A stretch of 64,000 bases of DNA from Ceratotherium simum simum (taxonomy: Eukaryota; Chordata; Mammalia; Perissodactyla; Rhinocerotidae): positions 22,028,079 to 22,092,078 of the forward strand of contig NW_004454181.1 of assembly GCF_000283155.1 (NCBI RefSeq), given 5' to 3'. The first letter of the stretch is position 1, and each line of letters opens with the position of its first letter. Both the position numbers and the translations under genes were made by a program. Under the pieces are notes generated by a model. That model worked only from the letters and a program-made list of their open reading frames with translations, was not told where the DNA came from and did not search any database. Shown here in pieces: positions 22,480 to 33,929 of this stretch.

Positions 22480-22735
22480 TTGTGAATCAACATTTGTTGA
22501 GCAACTACATGGGCTAGGCATCGTTCTAGGAGCTCCTATAGAGAGCATCTCATTTAAATTTCCCAACAACTTTGAGCACTAAGCATCATTATCCACATTG
22601 CAGAGGTAATAAAACCGAGATTGAGAGGGGTTTGCCTTGCCCAAGGTCACACAGCTAATGAGTCTCATTAGAATTCAGGTTTTATAACTCTTAAAGAATT
22701 CCTTACCATTATACCACTCCAATTTTCATTTCCAT
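22480..22735 (+). repeat. MIR SINE
   Basis: ACATTTGTTGAGCAACTACA, GGGCTAGGCATCGTTCTAGG, GCCCAAGGTCACACAGCTAA and CCATTATACCACTCC in MIR order. Confidence 0.85.
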
Positions 22736-23671
22736 GAAATCCTGATTATCCAGGCAATATGAGGTGCTGAGAGAGAAGTCCCGAGGGAGAGAGTGTTGGC
22801 ATTAACATTCCTGAGTGGAGAAGCAAGGTTGCTAATGGAAATCTTGGCTAACTGAGGCATGCTGGAATGGTGGTAACTGGCTTAGACATCTGCCAAGTGA
22901 GGCTCAGAATACTCCTGGGGAGGGAGGGCCCAGCCTTGGAAGACTGAAAGCACAGAAAATGCCCTAGGACACTATAGCCTTTGCTCAGGTACCTGAAGGA
23001 GTCCCCTTGTCCAGGGTAAGGACAGGCTCTGATGACGCTGCAAGCTCTTAGAGACCTGCCCAGAAACTGGCTTCTGTGAAGGGGATATCTCTTTTGTTTT
23101 GTAAAAGATGCCCAAGGCCTTTTTCATAACAGATTTCTTTTTTTATCCATAAAGTTTTGATGTAGATTTGTTGCTCTGATTATAAGATCATTTCAAATAA
23201 AAACAAATGCTGGATCTCAACATTTTCCTGGACTACATTATAAACCTAAATCTTGCCCACACCAGACTAGCTACGTTTTCAATGTTAATGGCAATCTGGT
23301 AGCAGACTAGGAAAAGTATTTCACAGCTATGGCAGTTAATTCTCTCAGCACAGCATCTGGCATTACACGATACTCAGAGAAGTACTTAATAAAACATTTA
23401 GGACAAACAGGAGGATAGCCAAACTCTCAATAGTTGGCAAAAGAAATGTACGTGATGTACATTACCATTTCCTTACAAACACATAGCATCCTTTAGCTTT
23501 CATCCACAATTCTGGGAAAGAATTCTATTCAAAGTCACTTGTCTGTTGGCCGCCTCCCTATTTTAACAGCAATGTTATTGGACTTTTAAAATTATGTTTC
23601 TGGCATTAAAAATATGATTCAATGTGGGGCAGGATTTTAAAGATGCCAGTATGCTATACAAGTTTTCTGTG

Positions 23672-23672
<1 letters not shown>
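22736..23672. other. Unassigned non-coding sequence
   Basis: No gene or repeat assigned. Confidence 0.4.

Positions 23673-23704
<32 letters not shown>
23673..23704. repeat. (TG)n microsatellite
   Basis: Perfect TG run of 16 units. Confidence 0.95.
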
Positions 23705-23707
<3 letters not shown>

Positions 23708-23717
23708 TTGAAGAGAA

Positions 23718-23850
23718 GACAATACTTATCGTGCGGTACTATGTCCTGGGCATTGTGCTAGAGATTTCATATAAATTATCTCATCTAATCCTCACAGCTA
23801 CCCTGACTGTAGATATTCTCACTCTCCTTGTGTGGATGGAAACTAAGGCT
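23718..23850 (+). repeat. MIR SINE fragment
   Basis: TATGTCCTGGGCATTGTGCT, ATCTCATCTAATCCTCACAG and GTGGATGGAAACTAAGGCTG match the MIR core. Confidence 0.75.
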
Positions 23851-24049
23851 GCCCCCCAAGAAACAGTAACTCACTACTTTCCCTTCTCCTTCCCCTGCCT
23901 CATTTGTCTTAAGTAGCTGCTTCATCACATGCACAGCGTTACGGATGCTAGAAAAGGGAGACTGCCCCCTCCTCCTCAGGGGCGACTGGGATTCTGTATC
24001 AAGCGCTATCGCTTCAATCCACCGTCCACTTGCCTCTTCTCTCCTCTAA

Positions 24050-24470
24050 CACAACTGTCTGACTCATTCTCTCTTGCCTTAGCAACTGTCATTTTTTTCC
24101 TAACTAGACTTGGTGACTCTCCAGCTCCCTCTCTCCCAACTCATCTTCCACGCTACCCTCAGAGTTTTAACATCACAAATCTAATGATGTATTTCTTCTG
24201 TATTTGAGCCTCGGGTGGTTCCCACTTCTGGGCAGAATAATGACCAAACTCTTTTCAGTTTCACTTCCCACCCTTGGCTATCATTCATCCCTCAGAAATC
24301 TATGCTCGGATCAGCCATTCCTTAAATATGTGTACTTCCAGGTGTGAAGCTTCCGCCATAACCCATCTAGCTACCAAATGCTCCATTCTCTACTTTCCTG
24401 TTTTCCTCTTGGTCCTCCACGTCAGAGCACAGTGCCTAGCTCACAGTAGATGCTCAAAAAATAGCAATTC
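24050..24470 (+). repeat. L2 LINE 3' region
   Basis: Pyrimidine-rich L2 order including TTTTAACATCACAAATCTAA, TTGAGCCTCGGGTGGTTCCC and the end GAGCACAGTGCCTAGCTCAC AGTAGATGCTCAAAAAATAG. Open frames here are chance. Confidence 0.65.
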
Positions 24471-24474
24471 CTCA

Positions 24475-25503
24475 TCGTTTTACCCCCCTTCTTTGTCGTC
24501 CCACAGGATTTTGTTTATGGCACTGACATACCTTTTAATCACAGTTGTTCACTTACCTGGCTCTGTGGGCAGATGGAGATCCCCATCCAGGCATTTCTTA
24601 ACTTCTCATTGCCTGGCATAAGGTCTACCATATCACAGTCCATAATAAAGGTTTTGTGAATAAATAAGGACTTTGGCAGAAGACATAAAAGCAGGCCTTG
24701 GATTTCTTGGACCATATTCTGGAAGCATTTGTGGAGCCCTGCGGCTTCAGCAATGGCCATTAACAATGGGTATCTCAACATCACTGGGGGGAGTCATTAC
24801 ATGAAAATCGTTTGCTTCAAAATGTTTTCATTCCGTAAACTAGGACCCCGAATATCAAGGGGTGTGTCACCCTGATTAGCATGAACAGCCCTTGATACCA
24901 TACTAGGAGAGTTTACAACAAATGCCTCTGTTGGGTCCCCTCCCTGACTCCAGACCTTTTCCTTCCAAGTACCTCCATAGAAATTACAAAGTTAAATCAA
25001 CAGTGGGAGATGCTCCATCCCCACCTGTATTCCCTGCTGAGAATATTTATCTATTTTCTGACCCTGCAAAGATTTTCATCCCAAATAATTCACTTTGAAA
25101 GCAACAATTGTGAAAATAGACTCTACTCATTCTGTTGATAATAAAGGGTCACTCTTTTATGCTAAAATAATAAGCGAGTGCAGTGACCTCAGTGGAACCA
25201 GCAGAGATGGGACAACGGTCACCTGCCAAAAGGCATCGTCTTGAGAGCACTTCAACAGGACATTTTCACACACCCACTCTGAAACCATGTTCATTTTTTT
25301 GTTTTTGACATGGGAGCAGGATACCCACAAATGTAGGTTTCTCAGTATTAAGAATTTGGGGCAGGTGAAGGAGGCGGCTAAAAAAAGTGCTAGTTAGGGG
25401 AAATATTCATTTTAAGGTATTCTTTACAAGAATGGGGCATGTTACAAGCATCGGAATATTAAAATCCTTGACTCTTCTTTTCTACTTATCATTAGACATT
25501 TTG
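24475..25503. other. Unassigned non-coding sequence
   Basis: No gene or repeat assigned. Confidence 0.4.
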
Positions 25504-25586
25504 GGGCTCCTTCTAGCAAACAAAGAAAAATCAAGAAAGAAAGGAACATGAAAGTCTTGTTTGTTAACTAACAGATCCCTCTAAAG
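25504..25586. repeat. Dispersed local duplication, copy 1
   Basis: About 83 bp nearly identical (seven mismatches, one gap by eye) to 26521-26602, starting GGGCTCCTTCTAGCAAACAA. Confidence 0.8.
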
Positions 25587-25711
25587 TATTTGGTGAGAGA
25601 TGAGGCAAAAGCAAATAATGGAAATAAGATTCGGGGAGTTAACCAGTGATTCGTCAGTGATAGCCAAGAAGAAATTAGGGGACCATTCACTGATGCTGTG
25701 ACCCTAATAAT

Positions 25712-25975
25712 TATAACAGATATCATTTATTAACAAACACAGATAGCACTTACTATACGCCAAGCATTGTTCTAAGTATTTTATAGATGTTAACTCATTC
25801 AATCTTCATAACAACTATGTAAGTAGGTATTATCATTACCCATATTTTACAGATGAGGAAATTGAGGCACAGAAAGGTTAGGTAACTTGCCCAAGGTCAC
25901 CCAGCAGCAAGTAGAAGAGCTAAGGTTCAACCTCGGGCTGTCTGGCCCCAGAGGCTGTGCTTTCACCACTATCTA
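25712..25975 (+). repeat. MIR SINE
   Basis: Near full-length MIR: ACTATACGCCAAGCATTGTT, TATTTTACAGATGAGGAAAT, AACTTGCCCAAGGTCACCCA and CTGTCTGGCCCCAGAGGCTG. Confidence 0.9.
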
Positions 25976-26004
25976 TATAAAACTGTCCCCGAGTTCACAC
26001 GTTG

Positions 26005-26215
26005 TGCCTAGTTTTGTGTTACATAGTTTACAGCCATCATGTTATTTAATCCTTTCAATCACTGTGCAAGATAGTTTTATGTCTCCTTTTTATAGATGAG
26101 ACACTAAAGCTAGGGGAGGTAAAGAAACTTGTCAAAGGAACACAGCTTGTAAATAGCAGAGCTGGTGTTCAGACTGGGGGTATCTGACTACAAAGTCCAG
26201 GCTCTAAACAACTAC
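26005..26215 (+). repeat. MIR SINE
   Basis: ATGTTATTTAATCCTTTCAA, TTTTTATAGATGAGACACTA, AACACAGCTTGTAAATAGCA and an AGTCCAGGCTCT end. Tandem neighbour of the MIR at 25712. Confidence 0.8.
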
Positions 26216-26404
26216 ATTGCGCTATAACCTTAGGTGAGAGAGTCAGTATCCGCAACTATGACATGGGTATAATGACAGTGCTCCTAACTCACCGTGTCAT
26301 TGCAATGACTGAAAAAATTAAAATCATTTTACAAATTGCAAAGCTTTACACAAATGTGAGGAGAGAGTGGAATAATGAAGGGAATGTAAGCATCAGATGA
26401 CAGA

Positions 26405-26520
26405 GTTAGACTACATCCATTCATTCATGCTGTTGCCCTTACTATAGATCAAGCCGTAGGCTAGGTGCTGGGCACCCCATAGTGCCTAGAAACAATGAGT
26501 AGGGTCCCTGCCTTCAAGGA
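26405..26520 (-). repeat. L2 LINE 3' end fragment
   Basis: Antisense L2 end: CCATTCATTCATGCTGTTGC, CCGTAGGCTAGGTGCTGGGC, GAGTAGGGTCCCTGCCTTCA. Confidence 0.6.
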
Positions 26521-26602
26521 GGGCTCCTTCTAGCAAACAAAGAAAGGACAAGAAAGAAAGGAACATGAAAGTCATATTTATTAACTAGCAGATCCCTTAA
26601 AG
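26521..26602. repeat. Dispersed local duplication, copy 2
   Basis: Pairs with 25504-25586. It directly follows antisense L2 sequence. Confidence 0.8.
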
Positions 26603-27204
26603 GCATATGATGTAATAATCAATCACAATATAGTGGGACAATCTAAAGTGTTAACATCCAAAGTCCCCTTCAACCCTGAGATTCTACAACTTTGTTTTTA
26701 GCCTCATAACAAAAGATAATCCCTATCTTTCTTTAATTCACCAAGACCACCAGCCTAGGATTACCAGCCACTTTTCCATTCATTATAGCAAATTCTACTC
26801 TCCATAATAATTACTCTTCACTTTTGTTGCTATTTCAGGAGAAGGGTGACTCCTTTATGCCCAAGTTGCCCCCTCTACTCTGAATCCTATTTCCTTCTGT
26901 CTACTTCTCCCATCTCCACCACCCATCACATCAACATCTAACTGCTTTCCTTTTTTGTCACCTGACGCATTTCTACCCCCTTTCAACTAACATAAGCCTC
27001 CTTTCACCTAAACTTGAAACCACTTCAGTTAATAATCCATGTCAACTTTAAGATATTTCAGGGTTTTTTTTTCCCTTTTAGTCACAGATCTCTCCCACAA
27101 GTAATCCATTTTGCTATATCCCTTCATTTCCTTACGATCACCATTTCTCACCACCTGCTTCCAACGTCATTCTACCGAGACCCCACATCAAGTCCTGTTA
27201 AAAT
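26603..27204. other. Unassigned non-coding sequence
   Basis: Pyrimidine-rich with chance frames; possibly an L2 remnant, not certain. Confidence 0.4.
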
Positions 27205-27215
27205 GGTCTTCCTCA

Positions 27216-27522
27216 GGGGCCGGCCCCGTGGCTTAGTGGTTAAGTGTGCGCGCTCGGCTACTGGCGGTTCGGATCCGGGCGCGCACCGACGCACCGCTTC
27301 TCCGGCCATGCTGAGGCCACGTCCCACATAGAGCAACTAGAAGGATGTGCAACTATGACATACAACTATCTACTGGGGCTTCGGGGAAAAAAAACAAAAA
27401 ACAAAAAAAGGAGGAGGATTGGCAATAGATGTTAGCTCAGAGCCAGTCTTCCTCAGCAAAAAAAGAGGAGGATTAGCACAGATGTTAGCTCAGGGCTGAT
27501 CTTCCTCACAAAAAAAAAAAAA
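27216..27522 (+). mobile_element. Perissodactyl tRNA-type SINE, long composite form
   Basis: Starts GGGGCCGGCCCCGTGGCTTA, carries the CAACTAGAAGGATGTGCAAC body, then GGAGGAGGATTGGCAATAGA and two GTTAGCTCAG units, ending in a poly-A. Exact 11-bp duplication GGTCTTCCTCA at 27205-27215 and 27523-27533. Confidence 0.95.
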
Positions 27523-27614
27523 GGTCTTCCTCAATTCTCAGAATCTCCAACTTCACTTGTGAATTTTATGTAGCCCTTTTGAACACTCTGCAGTCCTTGA
27601 TTTCCCTAAGATTG

Positions 27615-27862
27615 CATGGAGGAGTGGTGCTGAAGTCAGAGAGATTGGGAATCCAGTACTGGCTCAGCCAACTTCCTAGCTGTATAATCTTGGATCAATT
27701 TTTTAACGTTTCTAAACCCCGTGGTGTGCATCTCAAAAACTGGGACTGAAACCTGTTCTCATTCATACAATTATTCTGAGAATTCAACGACCTCTTGCAT
27801 GTCAAGCCCATAATAAGATCTCAGTAAGTGGCTGCCATTATCATTATTACTATTATTACTGC
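27615..27862 (-). repeat. MIR SINE
   Basis: Antisense MIR: GGCTCAGCCAACTTCCTAGC, GTATAATCTTGGATCAATTT, ATTATTCTGAGAATTCAACG, TAAGATCTCAGTAAGTGGCT. A degenerate trinucleotide run (ATT/CTG-like) extends to about 27900. Confidence 0.75.
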
Positions 27863-28079
27863 TCTGATGACGACTACAGCTACAACTGCTGCTGCTACTG
27901 TGTATTTACATCTTAAATCACTTCTCTTTCTCCTATTGGTCCTTCTTCCTTCCATCCTAATGGTAGACATCCTCCATGAGAAGCCCTCAGCCATCCACTC
28001 TCAGGGAATCCATCTTGACATCTACTATAACTTCAATACAGTGCCATATACAAACTGTTTTCAGAACATCTTGAGTTAG

Positions 28080-28560
28080 CTACTTGGACCTCACCACCAG
28101 TTCACCATAACTGAATATCAGCATATTCTTTCCCAGGTACCACCAATCTCTGAGAAATACCGTGTCTCCCTTGGACCCTCATACTTGAAAGCTGGGAGTC
28201 CTACGGGATCTTTCTCCTTTACATTTCCTCATCGCCAGTTACCACACTCTGAATACTTTATCCTTGCTTTATTTTTCTGATTCTTCTCTCCCTTTCACTG
28301 TAGTTCAAACCGTTACCACATGCTGAATAACCACAATGACCTCCAAGACTTCTCTGACCCTCTTCTCTTTTCTTTAATGATGCATCTACCACCAATGCCA
28401 GTTTAATGCTACTTTTATCACCTGTGTTCTGTTTAAGAACTTAGATTCTTTTTGAATTAAGGTCAGACCTCTCACTCTGACATTCAAGTCCTTGCCACTT
28501 CACCCCATCCTCCCTATCCAACGTTGTCTCTAGAAATGGCCAAAAGGTACTCCACTTCAG
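28080..28560 (+). repeat. L2-like LINE fragment
   Basis: Pyrimidine-rich L2-like text with CTCTGACATTCAAGTCCTTG and CACTTCACCCCATCCTCCCT. Weak but consistent. Confidence 0.4.
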
Positions 28561-28749
28561 TCTGAGTCTTTAACCCCCCACATAAACTGTGATCATTTCA
28601 GTCCTCACAGCTGAATTTATTTTATTCTTCTCATCCAGATCCCCGTGTCCTTTTGAAGAATCAAGTTTACACTTCCTTCCAAGTTCTACATAGTGCTCCA
28701 TTGTGTGTGTAAGGAGGCGAGCGGAGTAGGGGAGACCAACTTTCCAGAT

Positions 28750-28920
28750 TAATTTTGGGTATGACAGGCCTGAGTTAGAGTCTTGATTCTGCTTCTGACA
28801 AGCCACGTGACCTTAGCCAAGTTGCCTGCCCTCTCTAAAGGCTTCTTCATTTGTAAAACACACATTTCATCAGTTCTCAGTATTGTCTACAGACTCATGA
28901 GGCTGGGCAGGCACAGTATC
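28750..28920 (-). repeat. MIR-type SINE fragment
   Basis: TTGATTCTGCTTCTGACAAG, CCACGTGACCTTAGCCAAGT and TTCTTCATTTGTAAAACACA match the antisense MIR core. Confidence 0.65.
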
Positions 28921-29155
28921 CTCAGATCCCATCAGGCAGTCTGCAAGGACAAAACTACTGTACAGTAGCACTAAAATGCTGTCTGCCTTTGTCATTGTGT
29001 TGACACTTGCACTGAATGTGCAAAAGCAACGGAGGGTAAAACTGCTGGTGCCTCAGCATGAATCTAGGCAGTGGCATCAATCACTGTGTTCTTCACCACT
29101 GAGGGATGACAGAAAGAGAAAAGAGGGAAAGTTTTGTTTCACATAAGAATGCCCT

Positions 29156-29353
29156 GGGCCGGCTCCGTGGCTTGGCGGTTAAGTGCGCGCGCTCTGATGC
29201 TGGCGGCCCGGGTTCGGATCCCGGGAGCACCCCGGGGCACCACTTCTCCGTCCAACGTGAGGCCGAGTCCCACGTACAGCAACTAGAAGGATGTGAACCT
29301 ATGACATACAACTATCTACTGGGGCTTTGGGGGGAAAAAAAAAAAAAAAAAAA

Positions 29354-29382
<29 letters not shown>
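29156..29382 (+). mobile_element. Perissodactyl tRNA-type SINE, short form
   Basis: GGGCCGGCTCCGTGGCTTGG start, box-B-like GGTTCGGATCCC, CAACTAGAAGGATGTGAACC body and a long interrupted poly-A. Duplication AAGAATGCCCT at 29145-29155 and 29383-29393, inside the hAT fossil. Confidence 0.93.
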
Positions 29383-29386
<4 letters not shown>

Positions 29387-29912
29387 ATGCCCTGAATGAA
29401 GCAGTAAATATGATTAACAATACTAAATCTTGACCCTTGAATGCTCATCTTTTAAATATTCTCTGTGACAAGTGGGTGGTGCACATAAAGCACTTGTGCT
29501 GCTCACTGAAATGCAATGACTGTCTCAAGGAAAAGCATTTGTGCAGTCGTTTGAGCTGTGAGCTGGACTAGCAATCTTTTTCACAGAGCATCATTTTTAC
29601 CTGAAATAACGATGGTGATAAACTATGGTTACAAGTCTGTCGCTTCCAGGAAAACAATTGGCAATATTCATTATCAATGATAAAATTTGATCTATCAAGT
29701 GAAAATTAGAATTTGGGGAAATTTGCATCCGCCACTGTGAGGTTGATAGGTTCCTAATACATAAAGGCTTTTCTGATGAAATTGGTGGTGATAGTAACAC
29801 ATGTGACTTTTTTTTAACATTATATAATGAAATGTGTCAACATTTGGAGAGCTGCATAATTCAGCGAGACAATATCTTCCAAATGACCAATGCCTGGTGT
29901 TACAACAACATA

Positions 29913-30120
29913 GTCATGCACTGCACAATGACGTTTTGGTCAACGATGGGCCACATATACAATGGTGGTCCCATAAGATTGGTACTATATAGCCTAGGCG
30001 TGTGGTAGGCTATACCATCTAGGTTTGTGTAAGTACACTCTACAATGTTTGCGCAATGACAAAATCACCTAATGACACAATTTTCAGAACTTATTCCCAT
30101 TGTTAAGTGACACATGACTG
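29913..30120. mobile_element. Tc1/mariner-class MITE (Tigger-like) inside the hAT fossil
   Basis: 208-bp element with imperfect inverted ends (GTCATGCACTGC... and ...GTGACACATGACTG) flanked by TA at 29911-29912 and 30121-30122. Internal text GGTACTATATAGCCTAGGCG and GTAAGTACACTCTACAATGT matches a known eutherian Tigger-type MITE as I recall it. The hAT coding sequence resumes immediately after. Confidence 0.8.
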
Positions 30121-30302
30121 TACATAGGTAACGTGTGAGGTGATCCATGGATTTGAAGTTAGTAGAGTAAAAAAAGTTCATCAGTATATCTCAGATTCCA
30201 CATTACAACTAACTTTCTAGAAACCTCCACTTGAGTTTTAGTTTAGCCTCAAAGGACAATATCCACAATTATCTGAAAAGGACATTAAAATATCCTGTCC
30301 TC

Positions 30303-30550
30303 GGGGCCAGCCCTGTGGCTTGGCAGTTAAGTGAGCAACGCTCCACTACTGGTGGCCTGGGTTCTGATCCCGGGCGCACACCGACACACCGCTTGTCAGG
30401 TCGTGCTGAGGCGGCGTCCCACATACAGCAACTAGCAGGATGTGCAACTATGACATACAACTATCTACTGGGGCTTTGGGGAGAAAAAGGGGAAAAAAGG
30501 AGGAGGGTTGGCATAGATGTTAGCTCAGGGCTGCTCTTCCTCACAAAAAA
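30303..30550 (+). mobile_element. Perissodactyl tRNA-type SINE, body plus one GTTAGCTCAG unit
   Basis: GGGGCCAGCCCTGTGGCTTG start, CAACTAGCAGGATGTGCAAC body, then GGAGGGTTGGCATAGATGTT and a single GTTAGCTCAGGGC unit, short A-tail. Candidate flanks AAAATATCCTGTCCT and AAAATATATGCTGCCCT are only partly alike. Confidence 0.92.
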
Positions 30551-30960
30551 AAATATATGCTGCCCTTTTGCACTACGTATGTGTACGAGGTCAGATTTCC
30601 TCGTACACTTCAACCTCTACAACGTATCACAACAGATTGAGTGTGGAAGAAAATACAAGAATCCAGATGCATTCTTTTAAGCCAGATATTAAAGAGATTT
30701 GCAAAAATGTAAACCGGTGCTGTTCTTACCACATTTTGAAATTTTCCAAACTATAGTATTTTCATAAAATGTATGTTATTTGTTAACATATGATGGATTA
30801 ATTATTTTAAATGAATTAATAATTTTAAAATGTTTTATTTTTAATTCTTAATGTAATAAATATCAATATAGATAACTCACACAAACAAAACTCTTTGGGG
30901 TCCTCAGTGATTTTCAAAAGTCTAAAGAGGTCGTGAAACCAAGAATTTTGAAAATTGCCG

Positions 30961-31360
30961 TTACAGAGTTGTTGGGAAGGTAAAATGTGCTTCCTTATGT
31001 AAAATTTCCCGCACAAACTCTGGTAGCTAGTGGTGTTTAGTAAATATTAGATTTCTTACAAGCATTTAAGTATAGTCTGTACCAGAGTATATGTTCATAT
31101 GTTTCTGTAATTTATCCAATAAGATTAAAATAACATGTTCAGGAGAAGATCTTCTAGAATCCTACCATTTAGCTGAGTATTTAATAGGTGCTTAATTAAT
31201 GCCTTATGTAGTTAAATCTGTATACACATTTCATATTTAAAAACTTTAGACTGCAACAGTAAATTTCAAATACAGAGACATTTTCATTTAACTTTAAAGA
31301 CAACACTTTAAATCACTCGAATAACCCAGGCCCAGAAACTACTTTTCCATTTTATCAACC
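30961..31360. other. Unassigned non-coding sequence
   Basis: AT-rich; nothing recognised. Confidence 0.4.
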
Positions 31361-31364
31361 CAAG

Positions 31365-32030
31365 GCAGCAGCATCTCTCACCTGCATCATTTCAACCATC
31401 TCCTACACAACCTCCTGCCTGCACCCTTGCCACCCTTCAGCCTGTTCTCAACACAGCAGCCAGAGCCATCCTGTTAAAGCATAATTGAGATCATGTCTCT
31501 GCCCTGCTCAGAACTTTCCTACGGCTTGGTACCTAGCTCAAAGCAGAGCCAACATCCTTGCCATGACTGCCCCATCTCACTCCCAGTCACCTCCTATTGC
31601 TCTCCTCCCTGATCAGGTCACTCTGCTCTGGCCACCCTGGTCTACATGCTATTCTCCTGACACACCAGACCTTTTGTACTTAATATTCTCATCTCTGGAA
31701 AACTCTCCTCCAGATAGCCCTCACTTCTTTCAGATATTAGGAGGGAAACTTTCTCTAGAGATATATCTAAAAATTCCATTAGCTGACAGCCCACATTCCA
31801 CACACCCACTTGCCCCCATACACTCGCCATTCCCTCTGTGCATATTCTAATAGCTACCACTATCTAACACACTTCTTGTTTGATTATTTATTGTCTCTCT
31901 CCCCCAACAAACTGCAATTCCAGTGAGGGCAGGATTTTTGTCTCTTCTATTATGTGCCCAACACATAGTAGATCCTCAATATATATTTGATAAATGGGTA
32001 AATGAATGAATAAACTAATGAACAACTATT
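31365..32030 (+). repeat. L2 LINE 3' region, long copy
   Basis: L2 order: CATCTCCTACACAACCTCCT, GCCAGAGCCATCCTGTTAAA, GATCATGTCTCTGCCCTGCT, AATTCCAGTGAGGGCAGGAT, CCCAACACATAGTAGATCCT and a GAATGAATAAAC end. The frame at 31485-31850 is a chance frame across it. Confidence 0.8.
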
Positions 32031-33015
32031 AAGACCTCATCGATTCAGATTCTTTCTCAAAAACTTAAGGGAAGGAGGTATTTTTCTGAGCATGATCCCT
32101 GGGCTACATTTATAGGAGATCTTGACCCTCATCTCCAAATCTCCCATGGAGAGTGCATTTCTGTATCCATGGAAAACGCAACAGTTTGAAGAAGATTGGC
32201 CATTTTGCTGGAGCAGAGTATGATTTTTTTTCTTCCAAGGATGAAGATGAACAATGCCTCAGGGAGAGGAGGGTAATTGACTTAGGCCATCCCAGCAGGG
32301 AAAGCAAAATCACTTGGAGAAATAAAAACCATGATTGGTCATAACGCAGCATCTTCCAGTTAAACTTAAAGGTAAGAAAATAACACATTGTTTTCTCATC
32401 TCGTTGTATCCCTCATTTTACCCTGAGAACCCGTGCATTGAGGCTGAAGATTTTGAAGAAAACCCACCAGGAAGTCATTTAAAAATCAACACACACACAA
32501 AGGAAGCAAATTTAATTCAATTTCAAGAACACATTTAAAAAAAAAGAGAGAGCAAGTAAAGCATAATGAGAACTTGCTGTCTCAAACTGCAGCCAGGTGG
32601 GAAGCCAGGCTGCAAGGGGCAGCCACGACTCAACAGCTCTGCATTTGGATGAGCCTCCATGCCCTGTGGAATGACTCGGGCTCAGTATTGTCATAATTTA
32701 TCTGGCTTCTGGCTTCAGCCGGTACTCTCCTCCTCTGGTCAAGCCAGAGTATCCCAGTCGTCCACTCCAAGACACATTCAGATCTCTCCAAAGTTCTTTC
32801 GAAGCTTCTCTTCATCAGAATTGGAGATCATTGCTTCCCTGATATTATTTCCTGAAACGGTACCAAAGTGTACCTCCCCTCTGGATTTTCTCTCTCTGCC
32901 AGCGTGAAAAGCAGTATTAGTTAGGGTCCCAATCAAAAATCTCGGGGCTTCTTAACAATTGGCTGACAGCGCGAAGGTAGTATCACCTGGTGCACACCCT
33001 GGGGACCCATTAGGT
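32031..33015. other. Unassigned non-coding sequence
   Basis: Short frames on both strands, no domain, no repeat assigned. Confidence 0.4.
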
Positions 33016-33019
33016 GTAA

Positions 33020-33170
33020 ATCTCCTAGGGATATGGACAAGTTATTTAACCTCATTGACGCATTTCCACTGCCCCTGAAAATAAAGACCATCTGTGTCTC
33101 TATCTTATAGAAGTGCTGGAAGAATTAACTGAAATAAGATAAGGACATGGCATGTGAACATCAAGGGCCG
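33020..33170 (-). repeat. MIR-type SINE fragment
   Basis: GACAAGTTATTTAACCTCAT and GTGCTGGAAGAATTAACTGA match the antisense MIR core. A possible continuation is at 33470-33545 (GTGCACAGCACAGTGACTAG, TTAGCCATTGTTATTAATTA). Confidence 0.5.
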
Positions 33171-33545
33171 TGTTCAAAAGTTAGTCAATAAAGTGAAAAC
33201 TTGCATAGGGTCAAAATACCATTTGCACCCTAGAAATCACACACAATTCTTCTCAGCGAGATGCTCAGACTATGCAAGCGCCACAGGACATGTGTCAAGT
33301 CTCCTAAGACATGTCTCTCTGGGGCCGAGGCTCACCGAGAGGACTCCCTGGCAATATCACCCACGCTGCTTACATTTTTATGTCTCTGTTTCCTTGTCTT
33401 GGGATGGGCTATGAAGGGGCAGCAAGTACATATTGTTAAAGGTGTATACCATGGGCCTCTTCTGTCAAGTGCACAGCACAGTGACTAGTATAAAGCAAAC
33501 ACTCCATACACATATGTTAGCCATTGTTATTAATTATTGTTTCTG

Positions 33546-33925
33546 GTTATTTAAGTACTTAACGTAAGGCTGGGGGGGGGGGTGTTGCCACAGAAGGACT
33601 CATGGAATCTGGGGGAGCCTGGAAGTGAGTCTCTTGCTAGTGGAAAAACAATGAACAGGAGACATCCAGGAGAGGAGGACTCTATGGATTCCAACAGGGA
33701 ACTTAAACAAGATACCCCCACCTGTTGGTAAAATCTTCTGGTTCTCAGATCTTTTTCCCGTGGACTTGAAAGTAAACCAGAAAGACCCAGACATAAATAA
33801 GGAGGGCTTGTGACTTTCACGTGCCCTACAGACCCCACAGGAACAGGAAATGGCGTCCTGAACTACCCTTCCTATGGCACCCCAAGGGGTTGAAAGTTAA
33901 ATGAGATGAAGAGATCATGCAGGAA
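33546..33925. other. Unassigned non-coding sequence with a G homopolymer
   Basis: A G-run of about 11 lies at 33572-33582. Otherwise nothing recognised. Confidence 0.4.
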
Positions 33926-33929
33926 TAAT

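Larger units (their letters stand above)
28950..30960 (+). pseudogene. hAT-superfamily (Charlie/ZBED-type) transposase remnant, split by three insertions
   Basis: Degenerate coding DNA of a hAT cut-and-paste transposase, the enzyme that excises and reinserts hAT elements. Host pieces 28950-29155, 29383-29912, 30123-30302 and 30551-30960 read in order once the inserts are removed. Landmarks are GGGTAAAACTGCTGGTGCCT, AAGCACTTGTGCTGCTCACT, GAAATGTGTCAACATTTGGA and CCAAATGACCAATGCCTGGT. The C-terminal frame at 30517-30756 encodes GQISSYTSTSTTYHNRLSVE and PDIKEICKNVNRCC, typical of the hAT C-terminal dimerisation region. The non-coding 3' part contains CTCTTTGGGGTCCTCAGTGA, as in Charlie 3' ends. 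In-frame stops and frame breaks throughout; no intact terminal inverted repeat. Exact subfamily not determined. Confidence 0.82.

Noticed and set aside
31485..31850. 121-codon frame rich in proline and serine
   Set aside because: Falls in the non-coding 3' part of an L2 LINE.
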